Shown here: positions 1 through 7,611 of the stretch, one piece after another
Position numbering within the stretch: the first letter of the stretch is position 1
Layout of the letters: every line of letters begins with the position of its first letter
Virus record (IMG/VR): IMGVR_UViG_3300005827_000031
Span: 1 to 30,186 of that record
DNA: 30,186 bases
Reading direction: 5' to 3' (one strand)
From: a virus
Translations under genes and position numbers: made by a program
The notes under the pieces: model-generated
Seen by the model: the letters and a program-made list of their open reading frames with translations, nothing else
What the model was told of the DNA's origin: nothing
Databases searched by the model: none

Positions 1-2
1 AC

Positions 3-233
3 GAGCTCGCAGCCGAAGTGGGCAGGATGCAGGCAAAAATCGAGAAGCTAGAAGCAGTTCTCGTCCCCGTCCTAGATAACACGTCGGCGTCACCGAACGC
101 GAATATCATGGCGGGAGGACCATCGAATCCCCCGGCAACCTGCCCGATGAGCAAATTTTTGGGCGACATGATGATCCAGATGCGAAAAGCCAATGAAAGC
201 GTTTCACGCATATTCGAGAAAATTAGGCTCTAG
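3..233 (+). CDS. Unknown small protein, 3' end of a gene cut by the window edge
   Basis: The reading frame is open from base 3 and ends at TAG 231-233, so the gene probably begins upstream. A GTG at 18 or ATG at 27 could be a start, but no convincing ribosome site precedes either. The visible residues begin with a short charged heptad-like stretch (KIEKLEAVLVPVL). A Pro/Asn/Gly-rich linker follows, then a helical C-terminus (FLGDMMIQMRKANESVSRIFEKI). This helix-linker-helix pattern could be a small oligomeric protein, but I do not recognise the family. It lies just upstream of the packaging genes, so it may be the last gene of the early region of a circular phage map; that is inference. The codons are less GC-biased than in the late genes. 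Confidence 0.5.
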   Translation, partial: ELAAEVGRMQAKIEKLEAVLVPVLDNTSASPNANIMAGGPSNPPATCPMSKFLGDMMIQMRKANESVSRIFEKIRL

Positions 234-287
234 AGAGACTTGGTGACAAGCCGGGGGCCTCTCGGGGCCCTCGGTCCAAGGAGCACG

Positions 288-335
288 ATGCGCATCCGCC
301 TTGCCCGCCCCATCCACAATTGCCAGGAGGAATAG
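288..335 (+). CDS. Possible 15-aa leader peptide
   Basis: ATG 288 is preceded by AAGGAG at 278-283 with a 4-base gap, a strong ribosome site. The frame encodes 15 residues (MRIRLARPIHNCQEE) and stops at TAG 333-335. The GTG start of the next gene is at 337, so terminating ribosomes could reinitiate there. The AGGAGG serving that next gene (325-330) lies inside this mini-frame. This may be a coupled leader peptide, or simply a chance frame between two ribosome sites. Bases 234-287 otherwise show only a GC-rich inverted repeat (GGGCC/GGCCC) and no clear promoter. Confidence 0.25.
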   Translation: MRIRLARPIHNCQEE

Positions 336-336
336 C

Positions 337-576
337 GTGCCAATGACCTACCGAAGCCACGAGGAGGCCGGCCGGGCCTCGAAGATGAAGATGGCCGTCT
401 CCCCGCCCATGAAGCGGACCACGCCCCGAGGGATCCTCTCGGTGATCCTGATCAAGCCTCTCGGCCGGGACGCCTGGTTCGCCTACGCCTCGAGCCCGGG
501 GATCAGGGTTCCAGGAACCCACGCGAAGCCAAGCGCCTCGGACATCGACTCAGTCAGGGACTGGAAAGCATACTGA
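337..576 (+). CDS. Small conserved-looking hypothetical protein upstream of terminase
   Basis: I chose GTG 337 because AGGAGG at 325-330 sits 6 bases upstream; ATG 343, two codons later, is the alternative. The 79-residue product is basic and carries a central beta-like segment (GILSVILIKPLGRDAWFAYAS). I recognise no family. Its TGA (574-576) overlaps the ATG of the next gene (576-578), so translation of the small terminase subunit is probably coupled to it. The G/C-ending codons match the late genes, which supports real coding. Position suggests a late or packaging accessory protein, but that is inference only. Confidence 0.6.
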   Translation: MPMTYRSHEEAGRASKMKMAVSPPMKRTTPRGILSVILIKPLGRDAWFAYASSPGIRVPGTHAKPSASDIDSVRDWKAY

Positions 577-1256
577 TGCCCAAGGCAGGAAGGCGGTACA
601 CCGTCGACACCCACCCAAAGAAGGCGATGATCATCAAGGCCCTCCTCAGGGGAGACGGTTTTCGGGACATTGCTGGGAAATACGGCGTACCAAAGTCCTG
701 CCTCCACTCATACCTCGAGGTCCACATAGCCGAGCAGGTCGCGAAGCTCCGGGCAGAGGAGCAGACTGCGCTCGCGAAGGAGGCCGACTCGACGCTGAAG
801 GGAAACATCGAGTACGTCATGCAGAGGATGCGAAAGCTCTACGACGCCTGCGACGAGTACCTCCAGGACCCGGACAACCCCGGAAAGTACGACCTCCACC
901 CGCGGGCGTGGGAGTTCGACGTGGTCTACAGGGAGGTCGAGCCCGACACCGGACGCATGATCACGAAGAAGGCCTCCCTGGCGTGGCTCCTCGAGAAGGT
1001 CGACGAGCAGGGATACCAGCCGTGGGAGGTGAAGATGAAGAGCGCCGACCCGCGAAACCTCATCGTCCAGACCGCCAACGCGATAGCCAAGCAACTCGAG
1101 CTCCTCGCGAAGCTGGAGGGCAAGATCAGCGGCCAGGTCGTCAACATCACCAACTACAACCAGAGCTATCTTGAGCTGAAGGCCCTGGTCATCAACGTGA
1201 CGAAGGACTATCCGGACATCCAGAAGCGGATCATCGAGGGGCTCGGGAATGCTTGA
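576..1256 (+). CDS. Probable terminase small subunit
   Basis: This 226-residue protein probably recognises phage DNA and hands it to the large terminase subunit during packaging. Residues about 15-50 form a helix-turn-helix-like segment (AMIIKALLRGDGFRDIAGKYG followed by VPKSCLHSYL). That resembles the resolvase-type HTH common at the start of small terminases. The middle is charged and helical. The C-terminal part (about 165-226) is likely to oligomerise. Length is in the usual range for the family. It starts inside the stop of the preceding gene, and its own end overlaps the start of the ATPase gene by 8 bases. That position directly before the terminase ATPase is the main support; no family-specific signature is visible beyond the HTH. 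Confidence 0.75.
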   Translation: MPKAGRRYTVDTHPKKAMIIKALLRGDGFRDIAGKYGVPKSCLHSYLEVHIAEQVAKLRAEEQTALAKEADSTLKGNIEYVMQRMRKLYDACDEYLQDPDNPGKYDLHPRAWEFDVVYREVEPDTGRMITKKASLAWLLEKVDEQGYQPWEVKMKSADPRNLIVQTANAIAKQLELLAKLEGKISGQVVNITNYNQSYLELKALVINVTKDYPDIQKRIIEGLGNA

Positions 1257-2160
1257 CCTGCGGGAAGACCTGATGCACACGCTCTCGATCAGGAAGTACC
1301 TCGAGTCCCTCCGCTTCAGCCCCTACGCCTGGCAGGACGATGTCCTGGAGAGCCGCTCGCTGCGCAAGGTCATCAACGGGGCCCGCCGCGGCGGGAAGAG
1401 CCGGGTAATCAGCGCGAAACCCTGCCACCGCGCCCGGTTTTACCCCAGGAGCGTCACCCTCATCCTCGGGGCCACGCAGACCCAGGCGGTCGAGGACATG
1501 CGCCTGGTTCGGGACTTCATCGCGGTGGACCCCAAGTATCCGCAGATCACCCGATCCTCGGACCAACAGCTCGAGCTCGCCAACCGTTCCCGCGTCATCG
1601 TGGTCCCCGCCACCGAGACCAGCGCCCGCGGCTACCCCGATGCCGACCTGATCATCGTCGACGAGGGGGGCTACGTGGCGAACGAGATCTACGTCGACTG
1701 CCTCATCCCCATGCTCAACGGCAACCCTCAGTGCGAGCTCATCATCATCTCGAGCCCCAACGGCAAGCAGGGCAACCCCGGGAGGTTCTTCGCCGACTGC
1801 TTCAGGGACCCCGGCTTCGAGCGCTTCGAGGTCAGGGCGCCCTTCGACATAGATCCGGAGGACAGGTTCAACCTGCTCCCCGCGATGCCCGAGGAGGAGT
1901 ACAGGGCCATGCGGGCGAAGGACGGGATCCGGGCCTACTACTCGCCCAGGCACCGCGACCTCGAGGAGCAGCTCTTCGCCCTCTCCAAGCAGGGGCCGCT
2001 CAAGTACGCCCAGAACCAGCTCGCGGCCTTCGTGGAGCCCGAGGAGCAGGTCTTCTCAGACGAGGAGATCTCCAGGATCTTCCGCAAGCCCCCGGCACCG
2101 ATCAACGTGCAGGGCGCGCGGATGACGAAGCTGAAGAGGCCCGTCTTCGCCGACGATTGA
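1249..2160 (+). CDS. Terminase large subunit, ATPase half (split gene)
   Basis: This 303-residue protein is the packaging motor ATPase. Visible motifs in order are a Q-motif-like YAWQ (residues 26-29), a Walker A GARRGGKS (44-51), a Walker B LIIVDE (134-139, with D138 and catalytic E139), and a coupling motif SSPNGKQG (168-175). A linker-like end follows (VFSDEEISRIF near residue 270). A normal large terminase would continue into an RNase H-like nuclease. Here the frame stops at TGA 2158-2160 and the nuclease is a separate gene starting at 2195. ATPase plus nuclease total 544 residues, the normal full length. The start overlaps the small-subunit gene by 8 bases, with GAGGGG upstream acting as a ribosome site. 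Family assignment is secure; whether the halves reassemble is inference. Confidence 0.93.
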   Translation: MLDLREDLMHTLSIRKYLESLRFSPYAWQDDVLESRSLRKVINGARRGGKSRVISAKPCHRARFYPRSVTLILGATQTQAVEDMRLVRDFIAVDPKYPQITRSSDQQLELANRSRVIVVPATETSARGYPDADLIIVDEGGYVANEIYVDCLIPMLNGNPQCELIIISSPNGKQGNPGRFFADCFRDPGFERFEVRAPFDIDPEDRFNLLPAMPEEEYRAMRAKDGIRAYYSPRHRDLEEQLFALSKQGPLKYAQNQLAAFVEPEEQVFSDEEISRIFRKPPAPINVQGARMTKLKRPVFADD

Positions 2161-2164
2161 CCAG

Positions 2165-2181
2165 ATGGGCAATTGGCCCAT
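2165..2181 (+). other. Small hairpin between the two terminase genes
   Basis: ATGGGC (2165-2170) and GCCCAT (2176-2181) form a perfect 6-bp stem with a 5-base loop (AATTG). It lies in the 34-base gap between the ATPase stop and the nuclease start, just upstream of the nuclease ribosome site GAGGAG (2185-2190). No T-run follows, so it is not an intrinsic terminator. It may tune nuclease translation or be a scar of a lost insertion; both are guesses. Confidence 0.4.
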
Positions 2182-2194
2182 AATGAGGAGCTAG

Positions 2195-2920
2195 ATGCAG
2201 GAATACGCCGTCGTCTTCGACATCGCCAAGCGCCGCGACTTCACCGCGGGTTTTGTCGTCAGGCAGACCCCGGAGATCGTGCCCGGGAATCCCGCGCTCG
2301 GGTCACCCGACCGGATCATCAACACCCTGGACATCCTCCACATCGACAAGTTCAACGGCCTCACCTACCCCGAGATGGTCGAGAAGATTGCCCTCAGGGT
2401 GGGCCACGCCGACCTCCAGGACAACTGCGACCTCCTGGTCGACGGGACGGGCGTGGGCGAGGCCGCGGTGGACCTCCTGCGGGACCGGGGGCTTCAGCCC
2501 ATCCCAGTCATCTTCACCGCGGGCAACCAGGTGCAGACGATCTTCTGGGATTTCGGCGGGGTCTTCGGACAGAAGCAGGGTCTCTCGACCACCAGGAGCA
2601 TCAAGGAGATCCACGTCCCCAAGGCCGACCTCGTGGACGCGGGGAAGCTCCTCGCCCAGCAGGACCGGGTCAGGTGCGACGAGGACATCAAGTGGGCCAT
2701 GGATTTCAGGGACCAACTGGGCGGATTCCGGGGCAAGGTCAACGAGAAGACCGGACGGGTCCGCTTCGAGGCCGAGGCCGAGGACATCCACGACGACCTC
2801 ATCGTCTGCTACCTCATGTCGGCGTGGTGGATGTTGCAGGACCACGAGAACGAGATCAAGGAGCGGCCAGTTCCCCGCGGAAGGGAAGATCGGGACTGGT
2901 CTCCAATGGAATACCTATGA
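2195..2920 (+). CDS. Terminase large subunit, nuclease half (split gene)
   Basis: This 241-residue protein matches the RNase H-fold headful or cutting nuclease domain of large terminases. Candidate metal-binding acids lie in the expected order: D9 in VVFDIAKRRDF, D83 in LLVDGTGVG, and D200/D201 in DIHDDLIVCYLMSAWW. The ATG at 2195 has its own GAGGAG ribosome site (2185-2190) 4 bases upstream. An in-frame TAG (2192-2194) directly precedes it, so this is not a mis-called fusion or an obvious frameshift with the ATPase gene. The domain boundary is exactly where ATPase and nuclease meet in one-piece terminases. Its stop at 2918-2920 abuts the AGGAGG of the portal gene. Confidence 0.88.
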   Translation: MQEYAVVFDIAKRRDFTAGFVVRQTPEIVPGNPALGSPDRIINTLDILHIDKFNGLTYPEMVEKIALRVGHADLQDNCDLLVDGTGVGEAAVDLLRDRGLQPIPVIFTAGNQVQTIFWDFGGVFGQKQGLSTTRSIKEIHVPKADLVDAGKLLAQQDRVRCDEDIKWAMDFRDQLGGFRGKVNEKTGRVRFEAEAEDIHDDLIVCYLMSAWWMLQDHENEIKERPVPRGREDRDWSPMEYL

Positions 2921-2930
2921 GGAGGCATCC

Positions 2931-4634
2931 ATGCCCGAGCTGAACACGACAAAGCCGCAGGTTTCGAGGGACGCGCTCGACCGACTGTACGCGATCAGGA
3001 ACTCCTGGCTCGAGGGGCGCCGGCGCTACGATGCCGTCTGGCGCGAGAACGCCAGGCTCATCAACCCCTCCATGGCCGACTGGGACGACGTCGAGCCCCA
3101 GCGGGGGAAGGGGCCGGCATCGTTCGCCGACGTCTTCGACACCGAGGCGATGAAGGACTCGAACAAGTTCGCGGAGGGGCTGCAGGCCTACAGCTTCGGG
3201 CGCAACCTGGACTGGCAGAGGATCGCCACCGAGGACCCCGAGGTCATGAAGAAGCGCGAGGCCGCCCAGTGGCTCCAGCAGGCGAACCTCCTCATGGTGC
3301 GCCGGCTCGCGAAGACCAACTTCTACGACGAGGGCCGCAGCTTCGTGAAGAGCTGCGCCGACTTCGGCACGGGGATCATGTTCCGCGAGCACGACTACGC
3401 CCGGGGGATCCCCTGCTACAAGACCCTCCACCTCAAGCGCTGCCTCATCGGCGAGAACACCTACGGGGAGGTCGACACCCTCTTCCGCGAGTTCTACCTC
3501 GAGCCGTGGGAGGCCGCGAGCCGGTTCGGGGAGGACTCCCTGCCTGCCCAGATCAAGGAGGCCCTGCGCTCGAAGAGCACCAGGCCCTTCAAGTTCATCC
3601 ACATCGTCCTGCCCGAGGGCCAGTTCGACCTCGACTTCGGCCCCCGTGGCAAGCGGGCCTTCTACAGCCTCTACGTCGCGGACGTCGAGAAGTTCGACCC
3701 CGTGGCCGATGGCGGATACGACTCGAAGCCCTTCTTCGTCTGGCGCTGGGGCCGGAACCTCGACGGCGACGTCTGGGGCGTCGACTCCCCCGGGATGATC
3801 GAGGCCTCCAACGTCCGACAGCTCAACGGCGAGCGCAAGGACTTCTCCCGCCTGGTCCAGCTCTCCGCGCGGCCCCCCATCAAGGCGACCGAGGGGATGC
3901 GCACCCAGGGGATCAGGATGGAGCCCAACGCCCAGCACTTCCTGCGCGCGGGCCAGGACTTCGGGACCGTGGCGGTGACAGGAGACCTCCAGGGGATCGC
4001 CGCCGACATGGCAGAGATGCGGAAGTCTGTGCGGGACAGCTACTACGTGGACTTCTTCCTCATGATGAGCGCGAACCTCGACCGGGTGAAGACCGCCACC
4101 GAGGTCGCCGCGATGAAGGGGGAGCAGGCCGCCATGCTCGCCGCCATGGCGGGGCGCCTCACCTACGAGTTCCTCGAGCCAGCGGTCGAGGACCTCTTCT
4201 CCATGGAACTCCAGTACGGCCGGCTCCCGCCCATCCCGCAGATGCTCAAGGGGAGGTCGGTGAGGATCGACCTTATCAGCCCCCTCGCCCAGCTCCAGAA
4301 GCGATACCTGCTCCTCAACGAGACCGACGAGTTCGTGGGCCGCATCCTCCAGGTCGCCCAGATCACCCAGGACCCCACCAAGCTCGACTCGGTCGACTTC
4401 GACGCCTACGTCCAGGTCATCAGCGAGGCCTACAACTGCGACAAGCGCATCGTACGCGACCTCATCGACGTCCAGAAGATGCAGCAGCGCAGGGCGCAGG
4501 CCCAGGCCCAGATCGCGGACCAGCAGCTCCAGATGGAGAGGGCCAAGACCCAGGCCCTCGTCTACACGGCCGGAGCCAAGGCCCCCGAGGCTGGCAGCCC
4601 CAGTGCCACGCTCGTGGCGGGGCCGCAGGAATGA
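2931..4634 (+). CDS. Portal protein (podovirus head-to-tail connector)
   Basis: The 567-residue product matches the head-to-tail connecting (T7 gp8-like) portal family: the dodecameric ring through which DNA enters and leaves. Family-typical segments include an N-terminal stretch around WRENARLINPSM, the GLQAYSFGRNLDWQ region, the CADFGTGIMF segment and the PFFVWRW strand. A long helical C-terminal part ends in a Gln/Ala-rich coiled coil (MQQRRAQAQAQIADQQLQ). The ATG at 2931 has AGGAGG at 2920-2925, 5 bases upstream. The frame is open further upstream, but that part overlaps the nuclease gene in another frame and is not used. The stop overlaps the ATG of the next gene (ATGA at 4631-4634). Confidence 0.93.
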   Translation: MPELNTTKPQVSRDALDRLYAIRNSWLEGRRRYDAVWRENARLINPSMADWDDVEPQRGKGPASFADVFDTEAMKDSNKFAEGLQAYSFGRNLDWQRIATEDPEVMKKREAAQWLQQANLLMVRRLAKTNFYDEGRSFVKSCADFGTGIMFREHDYARGIPCYKTLHLKRCLIGENTYGEVDTLFREFYLEPWEAASRFGEDSLPAQIKEALRSKSTRPFKFIHIVLPEGQFDLDFGPRGKRAFYSLYVADVEKFDPVADGGYDSKPFFVWRWGRNLDGDVWGVDSPGMIEASNVRQLNGERKDFSRLVQLSARPPIKATEGMRTQGIRMEPNAQHFLRAGQDFGTVAVTGDLQGIAADMAEMRKSVRDSYYVDFFLMMSANLDRVKTATEVAAMKGEQAAMLAAMAGRLTYEFLEPAVEDLFSMELQYGRLPPIPQMLKGRSVRIDLISPLAQLQKRYLLLNETDEFVGRILQVAQITQDPTKLDSVDFDAYVQVISEAYNCDKRIVRDLIDVQKMQQRRAQAQAQIADQQLQMERAKTQALVYTAGAKAPEAGSPSATLVAGPQE

Positions 4635-4936
4635 CGGTCGAAGACCTGGACGAGCAGCGCAAGGTCCGCGAGGTCTTCCGCACCGTGCTCGACCCGCGCC
4701 GGCCGGAGACCGCGGTGGTCATGGGGGCGATCCTTGACCAGGCCGGATACTTCTCCATGAACCGCGAGACCGTGAACCCCGAGCTCGTGGCGCTCTGCAA
4801 CTGGCTCCTGGGCCAGATCGGGGTGATCCACCCGCTCAACGTCTACCAGTTCACCCAGGCGATACTTGGAACGGCCAACGACGACGACATCACCGCCGAG
4901 CGGCGCCGTTTCATTGAAGGAGGAACCGATGATTAG
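4631..4936 (+). CDS. Bbp19-like small phage protein
   Basis: This 101-residue protein sits between portal and scaffold, as the Bbp19-like family does in BPP-1-type phages. It shows the family-like core: a charged N-terminal helix (VREVFRTVL), a segment around AVVMGAILDQAGYF, and a C-terminal helix near LNVYQFTQAI. The molecular role of the family is not established. Its start overlaps the portal stop (ATGA), and its end overlaps the scaffold start by 8 bases, so all three are probably translated together. Assignment rests on position, size and general pattern rather than a diagnostic motif. Confidence 0.55.
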   Translation: MTVEDLDEQRKVREVFRTVLDPRRPETAVVMGAILDQAGYFSMNRETVNPELVALCNWLLGQIGVIHPLNVYQFTQAILGTANDDDITAERRRFIEGGTDD

Positions 4937-5753
4937 GCTTTTCTTCAGTCCCGACGAGGGAGGAGGCGGGCCCCCCGCCGCTCCACCAGCCGATCCGGCG
5001 CCCGCGGCACCCGCCGCGGAGCCAGCTCCCGAGCCCGAGCCGAAGCCGGCAACCGGGTGGCTCACCCAGGTCCCCAAGGAACTGCGCGAGCACCCCTCCC
5101 TCATCAAGCACGGGAAGATGGGCGACCTGCTCCAGGACTACATCGAGCTCTCCGGGAAAGCGGAGCGGGCGCTCTACCTCCCGGGGAAGGATGCGAAGCC
5201 CGAGGAGATCCAGGCGTTCCTCAAGAAGATGGGGATCCCCGAGAGCGCGGAGGGCTACGAGCTCGACGAGAAGCTGGTGAAGGACCAGCCCGGCGGCAAG
5301 GAGTTCCTCGAGGCCTTCAGGACGATGGCGCACACCGCGGGCATGACGAAGAAACAGGCCGCGAAGAGCCTCGAGTTCGTCGCCGGGATAGCCCGGAGCG
5401 GAGGCGAGGCGCAGAAGGCCGCGGAGAAGCAGGCCCGGGAGACCTTCGATGCCCGTCTCCTCGAGGCCGTGGGCGGGAACGCGGACAAGGCCCAGGAGAC
5501 GCGCAACCGCCTCATCAGTTTCATGGCGAAACGGGTCGGGGACCAGGAGCTCGTGAAGGACATGGCCGCGAAGGGCATCCTCTACGACGTCCGCTATGTC
5601 AGGCTGTTCGCGCAGCTCGAGGAGAGGGTGGGTGATGCGCCATTCGTCGACGGCAAGAGGAAGGGCCCACCTGAGGCCAAGAGCAAGGGAAAGCAGGGCC
5701 ACTATTCGGCCGAGTTCGATGCCGCCTATGGCGGGAAGGGGAGCAGTGGATGA
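4929..5753 (+). CDS. Probable capsid scaffolding protein
   Basis: A 274-residue acidic protein that probably guides assembly of the capsid and is then lost from the head. It begins with a Pro/Ala/Glu-rich, probably disordered tail (residues about 10-45). Mostly helical charged sequence follows (GMTKKQAAKSLEFVAGIA, then helices containing VGDQELVKDMAAKG). The Lys/Gly-rich C-terminus (around GKRKGPPEAKSKGKQG) is typical of the capsid-binding end of scaffolds. ATG 4929 has AAGGAGG at 4917-4923, 5 bases upstream. Its location just before the major capsid gene is the strongest support. No protease motif is visible, so a protease-scaffold fusion is unlikely. Confidence 0.75.
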   Translation: MIRLFFSPDEGGGGPPAAPPADPAPAAPAAEPAPEPEPKPATGWLTQVPKELREHPSLIKHGKMGDLLQDYIELSGKAERALYLPGKDAKPEEIQAFLKKMGIPESAEGYELDEKLVKDQPGGKEFLEAFRTMAHTAGMTKKQAAKSLEFVAGIARSGGEAQKAAEKQARETFDARLLEAVGGNADKAQETRNRLISFMAKRVGDQELVKDMAAKGILYDVRYVRLFAQLEERVGDAPFVDGKRKGPPEAKSKGKQGHYSAEFDAAYGGKGSSG

Positions 5754-5917
5754 GCGACATACTCGAGTCGATCATGAGCGCGATACCGGAGATGAAGCCT
5801 GAGGCGAAGGTCCAGATGCCCGAATCTTCCGAGGAAAAACCGCAGAAGGAAAGGGCGGGAAAGAGCGGGATAACCTACCATCCGGATTTCGAGAAACAGT
5901 ACGGCCCCAAGCATTGA
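5750..5917 (+). CDS. 55-residue hypothetical protein after scaffold
   Basis: ATG 5750 overlaps the scaffold stop (ATGA at 5750-5753), and the frame runs 55 codons to TGA 5915-5917. The product starts MSDILESIMSAIPEMKPE and is Lys/Glu/Pro-rich in the middle. It ends with a motif around GITYHPDFEKQYGPKH. The stop-start overlap and matching codon use make it likely to be real. The charged, disordered look suggests a small assembly or capsid accessory protein, but no family is recognised. Confidence 0.55.
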   Translation: MSDILESIMSAIPEMKPEAKVQMPESSEEKPQKERAGKSGITYHPDFEKQYGPKH

Positions 5918-5942
5918 CAGATCCGAAACAATGAGGCATTAC
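5914..5942 (+). promoter_or_regulatory. Candidate promoter upstream of the major capsid gene
   Basis: A perfect -35 hexamer TTGACA (5914-5919) overlaps the stop of the preceding small gene. At a 17-base spacing the -10 position reads CATTAC (5937-5942), only 3 of 6 matches to TATAAT. The 285-base gap before the capsid gene is the longest gap in the late cluster and is a natural place for an extra promoter. The weak -10 keeps confidence low. The rest of 5918-6202 has no frame I trust. Confidence 0.3.
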
Positions 5943-6159
5943 TGAAATCGAACCATCCGGGCTCCTTCGCAGCCTGCCGCCCCGAGAGGGGACGTGATGA
6001 CCATGGCAGGCACTTTCCAGGGAGAACGGAAAACCCGCGTTGCGGGACAGCACCGAGCTGGACCCCACGCGCACGACGATCAACCTCGTCGCGCCGGATA
6101 CGGAAAACCCCTTCGAGGGTGGCCCTGCCCTGACGCCCTGGTGTCTTAAGGCGCACCGA

Positions 6160-6181
6160 ATTTCTCGGGTCCACGAGAAAT
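6160..6181 (+). promoter_or_regulatory. Stem-loop in the leader of the major capsid gene
   Basis: ATTTCTCG (6160-6167) and CGAGAAAT (6174-6181) form a perfect 8-bp stem around a 6-base loop. It ends 21 bases before the capsid ATG at 6203. There is no T-run, so it is unlikely to terminate. It could protect the mRNA 5' side, mark a processing site or adjust translation, since the ribosome site (AGGCAGG, 6191-6197) is otherwise weak. Function is inference. Confidence 0.4.
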
Positions 6182-6202
6182 CGAACCTCAAGGCAGGCGC
6201 AA

Positions 6203-7168
6203 ATGGGCGCACTTACCGCATACAAGAACCTCACCCTCGCCGAAGTCAACAAGCGCGAGGGCTACGACGACATGGCCGCCGTCGTCGGCGAGCTCGCGCA
6301 GCAGAACGACGTCGTCGACGAGTTCCCCTGGTTCCCGTCGACCCACGGTGCCTACAACAAGCAGCTCCAGGCCAAGCGCCTCGGCAAGGGCGCCTTCGCC
6401 ACGGTGAACGGGGCCGTCACCGCCATCAGCTCCGAGACCGACTACATCACGGAGCCCGTCAAGCTGTACGAGGGAGACAGCCAGATCGACACCCGGGCCC
6501 TCGCCTCCGCGGACGACCCCTACAAGGTCCGCGACTCCGAGGACGCCCTCAACCTCGCCGGCCTCATCCAGGACTGGGTCTACAACCTCTTCTACGCCGG
6601 GGTCTCCACCCCCGACGCCATGAAGAGCTTCAACCAGCGCCGGGCCGCCCTCGGCACCTACTGCATCGGCGGCGGCGGGTCGGGCGGCGACACCTCGAGC
6701 CTCTGGACCTTCGAATTTGGCCCCTCCGGGATCTACCTCGCCTACAACAAGTCAGGCGTCCCGGGCATCGTCTCCGAGGACCGGGGCCTCAACCTCGTCC
6801 CCATCCCCAACGGCACCGGCAACATGTGGGCCTGGGTGCGGCACTACGAGATCTGGGCCGCGATCGTGCTGCGCAACGAGCGGGCGATGATCCGTTACGC
6901 CAACATCGAGACCGCGGGCACCACGAACATCTTCTCCCCAGGGGACTACATCAAGTTCGTCAAGAACCGGCTCCCCCTCGGCGGCCGCAACGCGGTGAGC
7001 TTCGCCAACCGCACCCTCAAGGGCCAGATCGACGCGGACGCCTACAACAAGACGAACGCGGCGTACTCGATCAGGGACATCGCCGACTTCGGCCCCGTCA
7101 CCCTGATCTCCGGGATCCCCGTCCGCATGTGCGAGGCGCTGATCGACACCGAGACCGTGGTCAGCTAG
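6203..7168 (+). CDS. Major capsid protein, BPP-1 (Bbp17)-like
   Basis: The 321-residue product fits the major capsid protein family of BPP-1-like podoviruses. The N-terminus (LTLAEVNKREG, AAVVGELAQQNDVVDEFPWF) follows the family pattern of an N-arm helix then a loop. The segment near ETDYITEPVKLYEGDSQID, the helix DWVYNLFYAG and the closing LISGIPVRMCEALIDTE are also family-like. In BPP-1 this protein has an HK97-type fold with rearranged topology; whether that holds here cannot be seen. A Gly-rich loop (about residues 154-161) is present. ATG 6203 has AGG at 6195-6197. It is followed after 17 bases by the cement gene. Confidence 0.85.
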   Translation: MGALTAYKNLTLAEVNKREGYDDMAAVVGELAQQNDVVDEFPWFPSTHGAYNKQLQAKRLGKGAFATVNGAVTAISSETDYITEPVKLYEGDSQIDTRALASADDPYKVRDSEDALNLAGLIQDWVYNLFYAGVSTPDAMKSFNQRRAALGTYCIGGGGSGGDTSSLWTFEFGPSGIYLAYNKSGVPGIVSEDRGLNLVPIPNGTGNMWAWVRHYEIWAAIVLRNERAMIRYANIETAGTTNIFSPGDYIKFVKNRLPLGGRNAVSFANRTLKGQIDADAYNKTNAAYSIRDIADFGPVTLISGIPVRMCEALIDTETVVS

Positions 7169-7185
7169 GCCAAAGGAGAAAGGCA

Positions 7186-7605
7186 ATGCGCGACACCTCG
7201 CTCATCAATTCCACCGTCATCGCCCTCGGGGCCACCAAGGACACCCCGGTGGCGGGCGGCGACACCTTCGAGTTCGGGACCATCGACAGCAGGTTCCGGC
7301 TCTCCGAGCACCGCACGGGCAACCAGGAGGCCCTCTTCGCGGTGTTCTCCAACCTCGGCGCGGCCATGGCTTCCGGGGACCAGTTTTTGGGCATGCTCTA
7401 CGACTGCGACACCGTGGGCGGGACCTACGTCGAGATCGGTCGCACGGCGTACTCGGCCGCGGCCTGCGCCGCCGGCACGAGGCAGGTCATGCAGGTCCCC
7501 CTCAAGCACCGCAAGTTCCTCAAGTTCTACGCGATGGGCACGTCCAGCGGGACGCTCACCACGAAGGACATCACGTGCTGGATCGAGCCCGGAGCCAACC
7601 TCTAG
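7186..7605 (+). CDS. Probable capsid cement (decoration) protein, Bbp16-like
   Basis: A 139-residue, beta-rich protein lying immediately after the major capsid gene, the place of the Bbp16 cement protein in BPP-1-like phages. Those proteins are jelly-rolls that clamp capsomers together on the outside of the head. The alternating beta-strand pattern (ALFAVFSNLGAAM, FLGMLYDCDTVGGTYVEIG, RQVMQVPLKHRKFLKFYAMG) agrees. ATG 7186 has AAAGGAG at 7172-7178. A strong hairpin follows the stop, suggesting the capsid mRNA ends here. Assignment rests on synteny and predicted beta content, not on a signature motif. Confidence 0.65.
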   Translation: MRDTSLINSTVIALGATKDTPVAGGDTFEFGTIDSRFRLSEHRTGNQEALFAVFSNLGAAMASGDQFLGMLYDCDTVGGTYVEIGRTAYSAAACAAGTRQVMQVPLKHRKFLKFYAMGTSSGTLTTKDITCWIEPGANL

Positions 7606-7611
7606 GCCAAC

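Noticed and set aside
2150-2200. A single-base frameshift error as the cause of the split terminase
   Set aside because: The ATPase stop, the stop directly before the nuclease ATG and a dedicated ribosome site mean one indel would not neatly join the two proteins. An assembly error is still not excluded without reads.
2253-2930. Upstream extension of the portal frame
   Set aside because: The extension is Ser/Arg/Thr-rich and lies out of frame over the terminase nuclease gene; AGGAGG and ATG 2931 give the natural start.
6040-7605. A 521-codon plus-strand frame crossing the major capsid gene
   Set aside because: Within 6203-7168 it reads Arg/Pro/His-rich sequence out of frame with the recognisable capsid protein. 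Only its last 139 codons are real, as the cement gene with its own ribosome site.
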